Assembly (NCBI GenBank): GCA_937892835.1
Contig: CALBHM010000347.1
Coordinates: forward strand, 1-12,490
Source of the DNA: an uncultured Ruminococcus sp.
Lineage (GTDB): Bacteria > Bacillota > Clostridia > Oscillospirales > Acutalibacteraceae
Direction: 5' to 3'
DNA: 12,490 nt
Position numbers and translations under genes: made by a program. Numbering within the stretch: the stretch's first letter is position 1; each line of letters opens with the position of its first letter. The notes beneath the pieces are model-generated. The model was given only the letters and a program-made list of their open reading frames with translations. It ran no database searches and was not told where the DNA came from. This document shows, piece after piece, positions 7,198 to 12,490 of this stretch.

Positions 7198-8496
7198 ATG
7201 GAAAGATACTATCAGAAAGAATTTGAATGTGCCTCACCGGAAAAAATCCGTGAGCTTCAGGATGAAAGACTTGTTAAACAGGTCAAGCATGTTTGGGACA
7301 ATGTTCCTTACTACAGAAAGAAGATGGAAGAAAAGGGCGTTACTCCCGACGATATTAAAGGCGTTGATGATCTTCACAAGCTTCCGTTCCTTTCAAAAGC
7401 TGATCTTCGTGACGCTTATCCATACGGACTTCTTGCCACTCCGTTAAAGGATTGCGTAAGAATTCAGTCCACTTCGGGCACAACCGGCAGACGTGTTGTT
7501 GCTTTCTACACTCAGCATGATATCGACCTCTGGGAAGATTGCTGCGCTCGTGCTATTGTAGCGGCAGGCGGAACAGATGAAGATGTTGTTCAGGTTGCAT
7601 ACGGCTACGGTCTTTTTACAGGCGGTGCAGGACTTCACGGCGGCAGCCACAAGGTAGGCAGTCTCACTCTTCCGATGTCCTCGGGCAATACAGACAGACA
7701 GCTTCAGTTCATGACCGACCTTGAATCAACAATTCTCTGCTGTACTCCGTCATATGCGGCATATCTTGCAGAAAGTATTCATGAGCGTGGCCTCAGAGAT
7801 AAAATTAAGCTCAAGGCAGGTATCTTCGGCGCAGAAGCATGGAGCGAAAAAATGCGTCAGGAAATTCAGAATCAGCTCGGCATTAAGGCATATGATATCT
7901 ACGGTTTGACCGAGATCAGCGGCCCCGGTGTTGCTTTTGAATGTTCGGAACAGACAGGTATGCACATCAACGAGGATCATTTCATTGCCGAAATTATTGA
8001 TCCGGACACAGGCGAGGTTCTTCCCGACGGAACTCAGGGTGAGCTTGTTTTCACATCAATCACTAAGGAAGCTTTCCCGCTTCTCAGATACAGAACTCGT
8101 GATATCTGCGTTCTCACAAGAGAAAAATGCTCATGCGGCAGAACACTTGTTAAAATGTGCAAGCCGATGGGAAGAAGTGACGATATGCTTATCGTTAAGG
8201 GTGTCAATGTATTCCCGTCACAGATTGAGACCGTTCTCATTGAGCAGGGCTATCAGGCTAACTATCAGATCATAGTTGACCGTGTAAATAACAGCGATAC
8301 ACTTGAGGTTATGGTTGAAATGACTCAGGACAACTTCTCCGATAACCTCGGGAAGATTACTGAGAGGGAAAAATCGCTTGTTGCCGCTTTGAAGGCTATG
8401 CTCGGAATTTACACCAAGGTTCGCCTTGTTGCTCCGAAGTCCATCACCAGAAGCGAGGGCAAGGCAGTCCGTGTTATTGACAAGAGAAAGATATAA
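7198..8496 (+). CDS. paaK: Phenylacetate-CoA ligase family protein (PaaK-like)
   Basis: A 432-aa AMP-forming ligase for phenylacetate or related aryl-acetates, giving the aryl-acetyl-CoA that IorAB uses or makes. Clear PaaK features: YYQKEFECASPEKI at the N-terminus, VPYYRKKMEEKGV (36-48), the phosphate loop STSGTTGRRV (91-100; Arg where many homologues have Lys-Pro after TTG), YGLTEISGPG (235-244), RYRTRDI (298-304), CSCGRT (311-316, as in PaaK proteins), the hinge GRSDDML (325-331), KGVNVFP (334-340) and RSEGKAVRV with the likely catalytic K422. Length matches PaaK (about 430). SD AGGAG lies 8 nt before the ATG. Placement directly after iorAB is common in Clostridia and archaea. Indoleacetate or hydroxyphenylacetate are equally possible substrates. 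Confidence 0.93.
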   Translation: MERYYQKEFECASPEKIRELQDERLVKQVKHVWDNVPYYRKKMEEKGVTPDDIKGVDDLHKLPFLSKADLRDAYPYGLLATPLKDCVRIQSTSGTTGRRVVAFYTQHDIDLWEDCCARAIVAAGGTDEDVVQVAYGYGLFTGGAGLHGGSHKVGSLTLPMSSGNTDRQLQFMTDLESTILCCTPSYAAYLAESIHERGLRDKIKLKAGIFGAEAWSEKMRQEIQNQLGIKAYDIYGLTEISGPGVAFECSEQTGMHINEDHFIAEIIDPDTGEVLPDGTQGELVFTSITKEAFPLLRYRTRDICVLTREKCSCGRTLVKMCKPMGRSDDMLIVKGVNVFPSQIETVLIEQGYQANYQIIVDRVNNSDTLEVMVEMTQDNFSDNLGKITEREKSLVAALKAMLGIYTKVRLVAPKSITRSEGKAVRVIDKRKI

Positions 8497-8508
8497 GGAG
8501 GCAGGACA

Positions 8509-8940
8509 ATGGCTATTACTCAGATTTCGGTTTTTTTGGAAAACAGAGCAGGACAGCTTTCGGAGATTACGAAAATTCTGTCCGATAATAATATCGACCT
8601 TAAGGCACTGAACATTGCCGAGACCGCCGATTACGGAATTCTCCGTATTATTTCCGACGATTGCAACGAAGCTGCAAAGCTTCTGCGCAACAACGGCTTT
8701 ATCGTTACCGAAACTCCCGTTGTTGCGGCTGCCGTTCCTAATAAGGCCGGCGGACTCAATGAGCTTCTCAATATCATTTCAAATGAGGATATCGACATTG
8801 AATACATGTACTCCGTTTTCGGACAGAAGGACGGACTTGCATACATGATTTTCAAGGTCAAGGATGTTGATATTTTTACATCCGTTCTTAAAAGATACTT
8901 TGTTGTTGTCGCATCGGGCGACGACCTCGGAATTAAATAA
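8509..8940 (+). CDS. Tandem ACT-domain protein
   Basis: A 143-aa protein made almost entirely of two ACT domains: residues about 4-67 (with ENRAGQLSEITKIL and a betaalphabeta pattern) and about 72-138 (with PNKAGGLNELLNIISNEDI). ACT domains commonly bind amino acids and act as allosteric modules. This protein has no attached enzyme or DNA-binding domain, so it must act through a partner or as a dimeric sensor. Its start overlaps the end of paaK at the SD level: TAAGGAGG (8494-8501) includes the paaK stop codon, 7 nt before the ATG. Free-standing double-ACT proteins next to paaK/ior genes are a recurrent clostridial arrangement as I recall. The likely role is sensing an aromatic amino acid and modulating the ligase or IorAB; this is inference. 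Confidence 0.88.
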   Translation: MAITQISVFLENRAGQLSEITKILSDNNIDLKALNIAETADYGILRIISDDCNEAAKLLRNNGFIVTETPVVAAAVPNKAGGLNELLNIISNEDIDIEYMYSVFGQKDGLAYMIFKVKDVDIFTSVLKRYFVVVASGDDLGIK

Positions 8941-9002
8941 CTGTTGATTTTTTCCGATTGACGGAGTATTATTTATATGTCATCAAATTAACAATAAGTC
9001 TG

Positions 9003-9050
9003 CCTCCCCCTATTGTAAGGGGAGGGGGACCGCTTGCGGTGGAAGGGATA
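9003..9050. repeat. GC-rich double-hairpin intergenic element (REP/MITE-like)
   Basis: The intergenic region 8941-9190 holds no gene. Within AT-rich flanks sits a compact GC-rich unit: CCTCCCC (9003-9009) pairs with GGGGAGG (9019-9025) around CTATTGTAA, followed by the palindrome ACCGCTTGCGGT (9029-9040) and GGAAGGGATA. It has no T tail, so it is not a normal terminator. Its form resembles short dispersed palindromes I recall from many Clostridia genomes; only one copy lies in this window, so repeat status is inferred. Confidence 0.5.
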
Positions 9051-9108
9051 AGTGTTTTTAAATACCTTTATCTTCTCTGTCGCATTGCTTTGTCTTCTTA
9101 AATTAACT

Positions 9109-9181
9109 AAGGAAAGGCATAAAAAAGCTAAACAAATAAAATAAATCGACTTTCCTTTCGGTCGGTTTGTTAAGAAAGGAA
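9109..9181 (+). promoter_or_regulatory. Leader of the aminotransferase gene with competing helices around the SD
   Basis: TTCCTTTC (9152-9159) is exactly complementary to GAAAGGAA (9174-9181), which contains the SD of the next gene, so an 8-bp SD-masking hairpin is possible. The overlapping CTTTCCTT (9150-9157) is exactly complementary to AAGGAAAG (9109-9116) upstream, and AAATCGAC (9143-9150) can pair with GTCGGTTT (9161-9168, one G-T). These pairings exclude one another in part. It matches no riboswitch class I recognise, and purine/pyrimidine-rich tracts can pair by chance. Confidence 0.3.
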
Positions 9182-9190
9182 CATATAACA

Positions 9191-10360
9191 ATGCAGGAAT
9201 TAAGCAGAAAAAATGCACTTTTCACCGATTCCGTTATCAGAAGAATGACCCGTGTTGCTCTTGACTGTGGCGCAATCAACCTTGCACAGGGTTTTCCTGA
9301 TTTTGATCCTCCAAAGGCTATGACGGATCGTCTGGCAGAAGTCGCTCACACAGGCCCTCACCAGTATCCTATCACAATGGGTGCTCCGAACTTCCGTGAG
9401 GCTCTCGCAAGAAAGTGCGGCCATTTCATGGGTCGTGAGCTTGACCCCAACACAGATATGGTTGTAACGATCGGTTCAACCGAAGCAATGGTAGACACGA
9501 TTTTTGCCCTCACAAACCCGGGTGACAGAATCGTTATGTTCTCACCCTATTTTGAAAATTACAGAGCACAGGCTATTATGGCAGACTGCGAGCCTGTTTT
9601 CATTCCGCTTGTACCCCCCGAGTTCAACTTTGATCCTGATATTATTGAGGCTGAATTTAAAAAGGGCGCAAAGGCAATTCTTATCTGCAACCCCTCAAAT
9701 CCGAGCGGTAAGGTTTTCACATATGATGAATTGAGAACCATTGCTGATCTTTGTATCAAGTATGACGTTTATGCAATCATGGACGAGGTTTATGAGCACA
9801 TTATCTATGAGGGACACAAGCATGTTTACATGAACAGTCTCGACGGTATGTGGGAGAGAACAGTAAGCTGTTCATCACTTTCCAAAACATATTCCGTAAC
9901 AGGCTGGCGTCTCGGTTATGCCATAGCTCCGAAGCCGCTTATGGACAGAATCAAGCAGTATCATGACTTCAACGCAGTCGGTGCGGCTTCTCCGCTTATG
10001 GAAGCTGCTTGCGTCGGTCTTAACATGCCCGACAGCTACTATGAGGAGTTCGGCGCACACTATGCTCATATGAAGAAGCTCTTCACAGAGGGACTTGACC
10101 GTATCGGAATTCCGTACACAGATCCTCAGGGTGCATATTTTGTACTTGCCGATATTGCCCCGTTCCTTAAGCCGGGTCAGTCCGACGTTGATTTCTGCCT
10201 TGAAATGGCTCAGAAGGTCGGTGTTGCATGTGTTCCGGGCACATCATTCTTTAATGAAAAGGGTATCAACAATATCGTTCGTGTTCACTTCGCAAAGAAG
10301 GATGAGACCCTTAACGAAGCTCTTGAAAGACTTTCACACATCAAAGAAAAGATGGGCTGA
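9191..10360 (+). CDS. PLP-dependent class I/II aminotransferase
   Basis: A 389-aa fold-type I aminotransferase that moves an amino group between an amino acid and a 2-oxoacid. The PLP-binding lysine is K232 in SLSKTYSVTGWRLG. Other family residues are NPSNPSG (N167, with N170 near the cofactor), DEVYEH (D198, pyridine nitrogen), R240 in GWRLG and R364 in VRVHFA (substrate carboxylate). The N-terminal INLAQGFPDFDPP and HQYPITMGAPNFREAL segments are typical of the aspartate/aromatic/methionine aminotransferase group. A TTG eight codons upstream is in frame, but GAAAGGA (9174-9180) fits the ATG at 9191. It is separated from the ior operon by 250 nt, yet it is the natural partner to link aryl-pyruvates with Phe, Tyr or Trp. 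Exact substrates cannot be assigned; kynurenine/glutamine- or methionine-type specificity is possible. A strong terminator follows. Confidence 0.92.
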   Translation: MQELSRKNALFTDSVIRRMTRVALDCGAINLAQGFPDFDPPKAMTDRLAEVAHTGPHQYPITMGAPNFREALARKCGHFMGRELDPNTDMVVTIGSTEAMVDTIFALTNPGDRIVMFSPYFENYRAQAIMADCEPVFIPLVPPEFNFDPDIIEAEFKKGAKAILICNPSNPSGKVFTYDELRTIADLCIKYDVYAIMDEVYEHIIYEGHKHVYMNSLDGMWERTVSCSSLSKTYSVTGWRLGYAIAPKPLMDRIKQYHDFNAVGAASPLMEAACVGLNMPDSYYEEFGAHYAHMKKLFTEGLDRIGIPYTDPQGAYFVLADIAPFLKPGQSDVDFCLEMAQKVGVACVPGTSFFNEKGINNIVRVHFAKKDETLNEALERLSHIKEKMG

Positions 10361-10373
10361 AAATAAGATATAT

Positions 10374-10412
10374 AACGAAAGTCGGAATTTTTTCGGCTTT
10401 CGTTTTCTTTTT
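10374..10412 (+). terminator. Intrinsic terminator after the aminotransferase
   Basis: AACGAAAGTCG (10374-10384) pairs with CGGCTTTCGTT (10394-10404), 11 bp with one G-T, loop GAATTTTTT, then a T-rich tail (TTTTCTTTTT). It starts 13 nt after the stop codon. Confidence 0.9.
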
Positions 10413-10422
10413 GCTTCTTGTG

Positions 10423-10431
10423 TGGTATAAT
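10423..10431 (+). promoter_or_regulatory. Extended -10 promoter for the VTT-domain gene
   Basis: TGGTATAAT is a consensus TG-N-TATAAT extended -10. There is no good TTGACA at the usual distance; that region overlaps the tail of the preceding terminator. Transcription would start near 10438, leaving a leader of about 20 nt with the SD GGAG (10449-10452). Confidence 0.6.
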
Positions 10432-10458
10432 ATTATAAAATAATCTTTGGAGAAACCA

Positions 10459-11133
10459 ATGAAAAAAGAAACCGTGAAAAATATAATAAAGATCGTATTT
10501 GCCGTCGCTGTGTTTGTCACGGCAATAGTCAATTATGATTATCTTTCAAATCTTGACGTTCGTGCGCTGATAGCCGGTGCGTCGTCACTTTTAATTGCCG
10601 AGTTGATAATACTCGGCGTTTATGCCGTCAAAGCCGTTTTAATGGTCATTCCCGCCTCGCTGATTTATATTTCTGTCGGCATGGCATTTGATACAAAGCG
10701 AGCGGTTATTGTCAATCTTCTCGGAATTGCGATTGAGGTCACGGTAACATTTTTCATGGGTAAATTTCTCGGTAAGGACACCGTTGAAAAGAAAATTCGC
10801 AACACAAAAGCAGGGGATAAATTTTTCTCAATGCTAGATAAAAACCGAAACGTTGCAATTTTTCTTATGCGACTTGTTCCCGCATTTCCGATTGATTTTT
10901 CATCGCTTTTTATGGGTGCATTTGATTTTAAATTTTTACCGTATCTTTTGCTTTCGGTTCTCGGAATTGCACCGAGAGTTATCGCTTTTACGATTCTCGG
11001 CGACGGAATATATGACCTTATTCCGATGAAATATATCGTTTTGGCGGCCATTTGTGCCATTCCGATAGTAATTGTGGTTCTGCTAATTAAAAAATACGTC
11101 GGTAAAAAGAAAAAACCTAAAGAAAATGAATAA
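10459..11133 (+). CDS. TVP38/TMEM64 (DedA/VTT-domain) membrane protein
   Basis: A 224-aa integral membrane protein with several hydrophobic segments (about residues 8-26, 36-56, 57-77, 81-102, 132-150, 158-182, 192-211) and a very basic C-terminal tail (KKYVGKKKKPKENE). The VTT core is recognisable: SVGMAFDTKRAVIVNLLGI, FFMGKFLGKD, and FLMRLVPAFPIDFSSLFMGA (135-154), which carries the family Arg-x-x-Pro and Gly. Members of the wider family work in membrane homeostasis, and some DedA proteins flip lipid carriers. The role of this one is unknown. The start at 10459 (ATG) is preferred to a TTG four codons earlier because GGAG lies 6 nt upstream of it. It is monocistronic, with its own promoter; no clear terminator separates it from the SRP RNA promoter. 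Confidence 0.85.
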   Translation: MKKETVKNIIKIVFAVAVFVTAIVNYDYLSNLDVRALIAGASSLLIAELIILGVYAVKAVLMVIPASLIYISVGMAFDTKRAVIVNLLGIAIEVTVTFFMGKFLGKDTVEKKIRNTKAGDKFFSMLDKNRNVAIFLMRLVPAFPIDFSSLFMGAFDFKFLPYLLLSVLGIAPRVIAFTILGDGIYDLIPMKYIVLAAICAIPIVIVVLLIKKYVGKKKKPKENE

Positions 11134-11149
11134 TTTTTTATAAAATCCC

Positions 11150-11178
11150 TTGCTAAAATATCAGAAATATATTATAAT
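11150..11178 (+). promoter_or_regulatory. Promoter of the SRP RNA gene
   Basis: TTGCTA (11150-11155), 17-nt spacer, TATAAT (11173-11178), giving a start near 11185. A small hairpin, AGATAT (11184-11189) / ATATCT (11201-11206), would form the 5' leader before the main SRP RNA stem and is presumably removed by processing. Confidence 0.8.
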
Positions 11179-11208
11179 AATTAAGATATTGCAGGAGATT
11201 ATATCTGA

Positions 11209-11349
11209 AGCATTATTTCAGTCATGTGGTGTGTTGGTCCTGTGCGACGGGGTGCCGCGAACCATGTCAGGCGGGGAACCGAGCAGCATTAAGCGGTTAA
11301 CACCGTGCGACACAGTACGGCCTGCACACCATGTGACTGAGATAATGCT
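11209..11349 (+). ncRNA. ffs: Bacterial small signal recognition particle RNA (4.5S/scRNA type)
   Basis: RNA scaffold of the SRP that binds Ffh and targets membrane proteins co-translationally. The universal apical domain is plain: GUCAGG (11266-11271), CGG, GGAA tetraloop (11275-11278), CCG, AGCAGC (11282-11287), the same order as in E. coli 4.5S RNA. Below it the two halves form a rod: CCGC/GCGG, GGUG/CACC, CUGUG/CACAG, then a continuous 25-bp helix between 11209-11233 and 11325-11349 with three G-U pairs. No Alu-domain sequence is present, so this is the small type, unlike the roughly 270-nt form of Bacillus. The mature ends are probably trimmed inside the long outer helix, about 115 nt if cut near 11221/11337. 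Placement directly before dnaX is the usual Firmicutes order. Confidence 0.95.
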
Positions 11350-11359
11350 TTTTATTATT
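11325..11359 (+). terminator. Terminator built into the SRP RNA outer stem
   Basis: The 3' arm of the long SRP RNA helix (11325-11349) runs straight into TTTTTATTATT. The helix plus T run has the form of an intrinsic terminator. The dnaX SD starts only a few bases later (11363), so dnaX must be reached by read-through or a promoter I cannot see. Confidence 0.65.
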
Positions 11360-11378
11360 ACAAGAGGAGGTATATGCC

Positions 11379-12490
11379 ATGTATCGAGTGCTTTACAGAA
11401 AGTGGAGACCTCAGACTTTTTCCGACGTTGTCGGTCAGGAGCATATTACCTCAACTCTTGCTCATGAGATTGAATCTGGTAAGGTTTCACATGCTTATCT
11501 TTTCACAGGCTCAAGAGGAACGGGTAAAACCACCTGCGCAAAGATTTTTGCAAAGGCGGTTAATTGTCCGCATACCCATAACGGAAATCCATTTAATGAA
11601 TGCGAGATTTGTAAGGGTATTGATGACGGTTCAATTCTTGACGTTATTGAAATTGATGCCGCCAGCAACAACGGTGTTGATAATATCCGTGACCTCCGTG
11701 AGGAGGCAAATTATACCCCCGTCCATACAAAATACCGTGTGTATATAATCGACGAGGTTCACATGCTTTCAATCGGCGCATTCAATGCACTTCTTAAAAT
11801 CATGGAAGAACCGCCTGCATACGTTAAATTTGTTCTTGCAACTACAGAGGTTCATAAGCTTCCGGCAACTATACTTTCAAGATGTCAGCGTTTTGATTTT
11901 CACAGAATCACACCTGAAAATATCAGTGCCAGACTTAAATATGTTGCAGGCGAAGAAAAAATTGAGCTTGATGATGACGCATCGCTTCTTATAGCAAGAA
12001 TTGCCGACGGCGCAATGCGTGATGCACTTTCTATTCTTGACCGCTGTGCAGGAATTAATGACCATGTCACTGCCGAGGTTGTAAGCAATGCCGCAGGATT
12101 GGCCGGTAAAGGCCATCTTTTTAACATGGTTGACAATATAAATAAAAACAATTCGTCCGAGGTTCTTTCCATAATTGACAAGCTTCACGGTGAATCATGT
12201 GATATGGAAAGGCTTTGTTCCGAGCTTATTAATCATTACAGAAATTTGATGATGATTAAAACTGTCAAAGAACCTCAAAAACTAATTGTTTGCACAGATC
12301 ACGACCTTGAGCTTTACAAAAAACAAGCAGATGAAACTAATCTTTATAAAATACTTAACTGCATTTCTTTACTTGAAGAAGCTTCAACGGTGCTTAAAAA
12401 CAGTTCGAGTAAGCGCACTGAAATGGAGCTTACGGCAGTTAAAATAACTATGCCCAGTGTTTCAAATGACAATACCGCCATTATAAGTCG
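11379..12490 (+). CDS. dnaX: DNA polymerase III subunit gamma/tau, N-terminal part (3' end outside window)
   Basis: Clamp-loader ATPase of the replisome that loads the beta clamp. 370 residues are visible with no stop. The start MYRVLYRKWRPQTFSDVVGQ is typical of DnaX. Walker A is GSRGTGKTT (44-52), the zinc module lies at 63-78, EIDAASNNGVD at 91-101, Walker B IIDEVH (123-128), then LLKIMEEPP and sensor 1 / SRC (ILSRCQRFDF). The sensor 2 region GAMRDALSILD and the start of domain III follow. The ATG at 11379 has AGAGGAGG 8 nt upstream. Oddity: the zinc site normally has four Cys (C-x8-C-x2-C-x2-C); here the second is Phe72 (TTT at 11592-11594), leaving C63, C75 and C78, with His65 and His67 nearby. 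The C-terminal tau region is not seen. Confidence 0.97.
   Translation, partial: MYRVLYRKWRPQTFSDVVGQEHITSTLAHEIESGKVSHAYLFTGSRGTGKTTCAKIFAKAVNCPHTHNGNPFNECEICKGIDDGSILDVIEIDAASNNGVDNIRDLREEANYTPVHTKYRVYIIDEVHMLSIGAFNALLKIMEEPPAYVKFVLATTEVHKLPATILSRCQRFDFHRITPENISARLKYVAGEEKIELDDDASLLIARIADGAMRDALSILDRCAGINDHVTAEVVSNAAGLAGKGHLFNMVDNINKNNSSEVLSIIDKLHGESCDMERLCSELINHYRNLMMIKTVKEPQKLIVCTDHDLELYKKQADETNLYKILNCISLLEEASTVLKNSSSKRTEMELTAVKITMPSVSNDNTAIIS

Noticed and set aside
9143..9168. Hairpin before the aminotransferase as an intrinsic terminator or known riboswitch
   Set aside because: It is A/T-rich at its ends with a long loop and only TTTGTT after it, and has no conserved core of a known riboswitch. 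Kept only as part of a speculative leader structure.
11150..11467. 105-aa open frame on the + strand before dnaX
   Set aside because: It covers the SRP RNA and overlaps the start of dnaX in another frame; the sequence is explained by the RNA structure.
1..12490. Mobile elements, prophage, toxin-antitoxin or defence genes
   Set aside because: No transposase, integrase, direct-repeat array, tRNA or defence domain is visible; gene order and composition are those of a core chromosome segment.

Overview
The window looks like chromosomal DNA of an anaerobic, moderately low-GC Firmicute, most likely a gut or rumen clostridium of the Oscillospirales/Ruminococcaceae type. This is inferred from three things: a ferredoxin-dependent 2-oxoacid oxidoreductase with clostridial-style CoA ligases, an SRP RNA placed directly before dnaX, and strong AGGAGG-type ribosome binding sites with AT-rich TTGACA/TATAAT promoters. 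All genes are on the + strand. I see no mobile element, prophage, CRISPR array, tRNA or rRNA.

Layout. (1) 1-1750: 3' part of ileS, closed by a strong intrinsic terminator. (2) 1887-3000: a promoter and the overlapping pair azlC-azlD, a small amino-acid exporter of the branched-chain type. (3) 3001-3208: an AT-rich regulatory region with an A/T inverted repeat and a cluster of TTATC/GATAA half-sites over the likely promoter. (4) 3209-8940: a tightly packed five-gene operon, acyl-CoA synthetase - iorA - iorB - paaK-like ligase - tandem-ACT protein, with gaps of 2-21 nt and a good SD before each gene. (5) 8941-9190: a non-coding stretch holding a GC-rich double-hairpin element and a possible SD-sequestering leader. 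(6) 9191-10360: a PLP aminotransferase with its own terminator. (7) 10459-11133: a DedA/TVP38-type membrane protein. (8) 11150-11359: promoter and gene for a small SRP RNA. (9) 11379-12490: 5' part of dnaX, running off the window.

The centre of interest is regions 4-6. IorAB interconverts aryl-pyruvates and aryl-acetyl-CoA with ferredoxin. PaaK-type ligases activate aryl-acetates to their CoA esters. A class I aminotransferase can link aryl-pyruvates to aromatic amino acids, and ACT domains usually sense amino acids. Together they could form a reversible aromatic amino acid <-> aryl-acetate module. It could run oxidatively (amino-acid fermentation to phenylacetate or indoleacetate) or reductively (salvage of aryl-acetates into Phe/Tyr/Trp, a capacity known from rumen bacteria and methanogens). 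The families are clear from sequence; substrate and direction are inference. The flanking housekeeping genes (ileS, ffs, dnaX) suggest a stable core-genome locus rather than an island.
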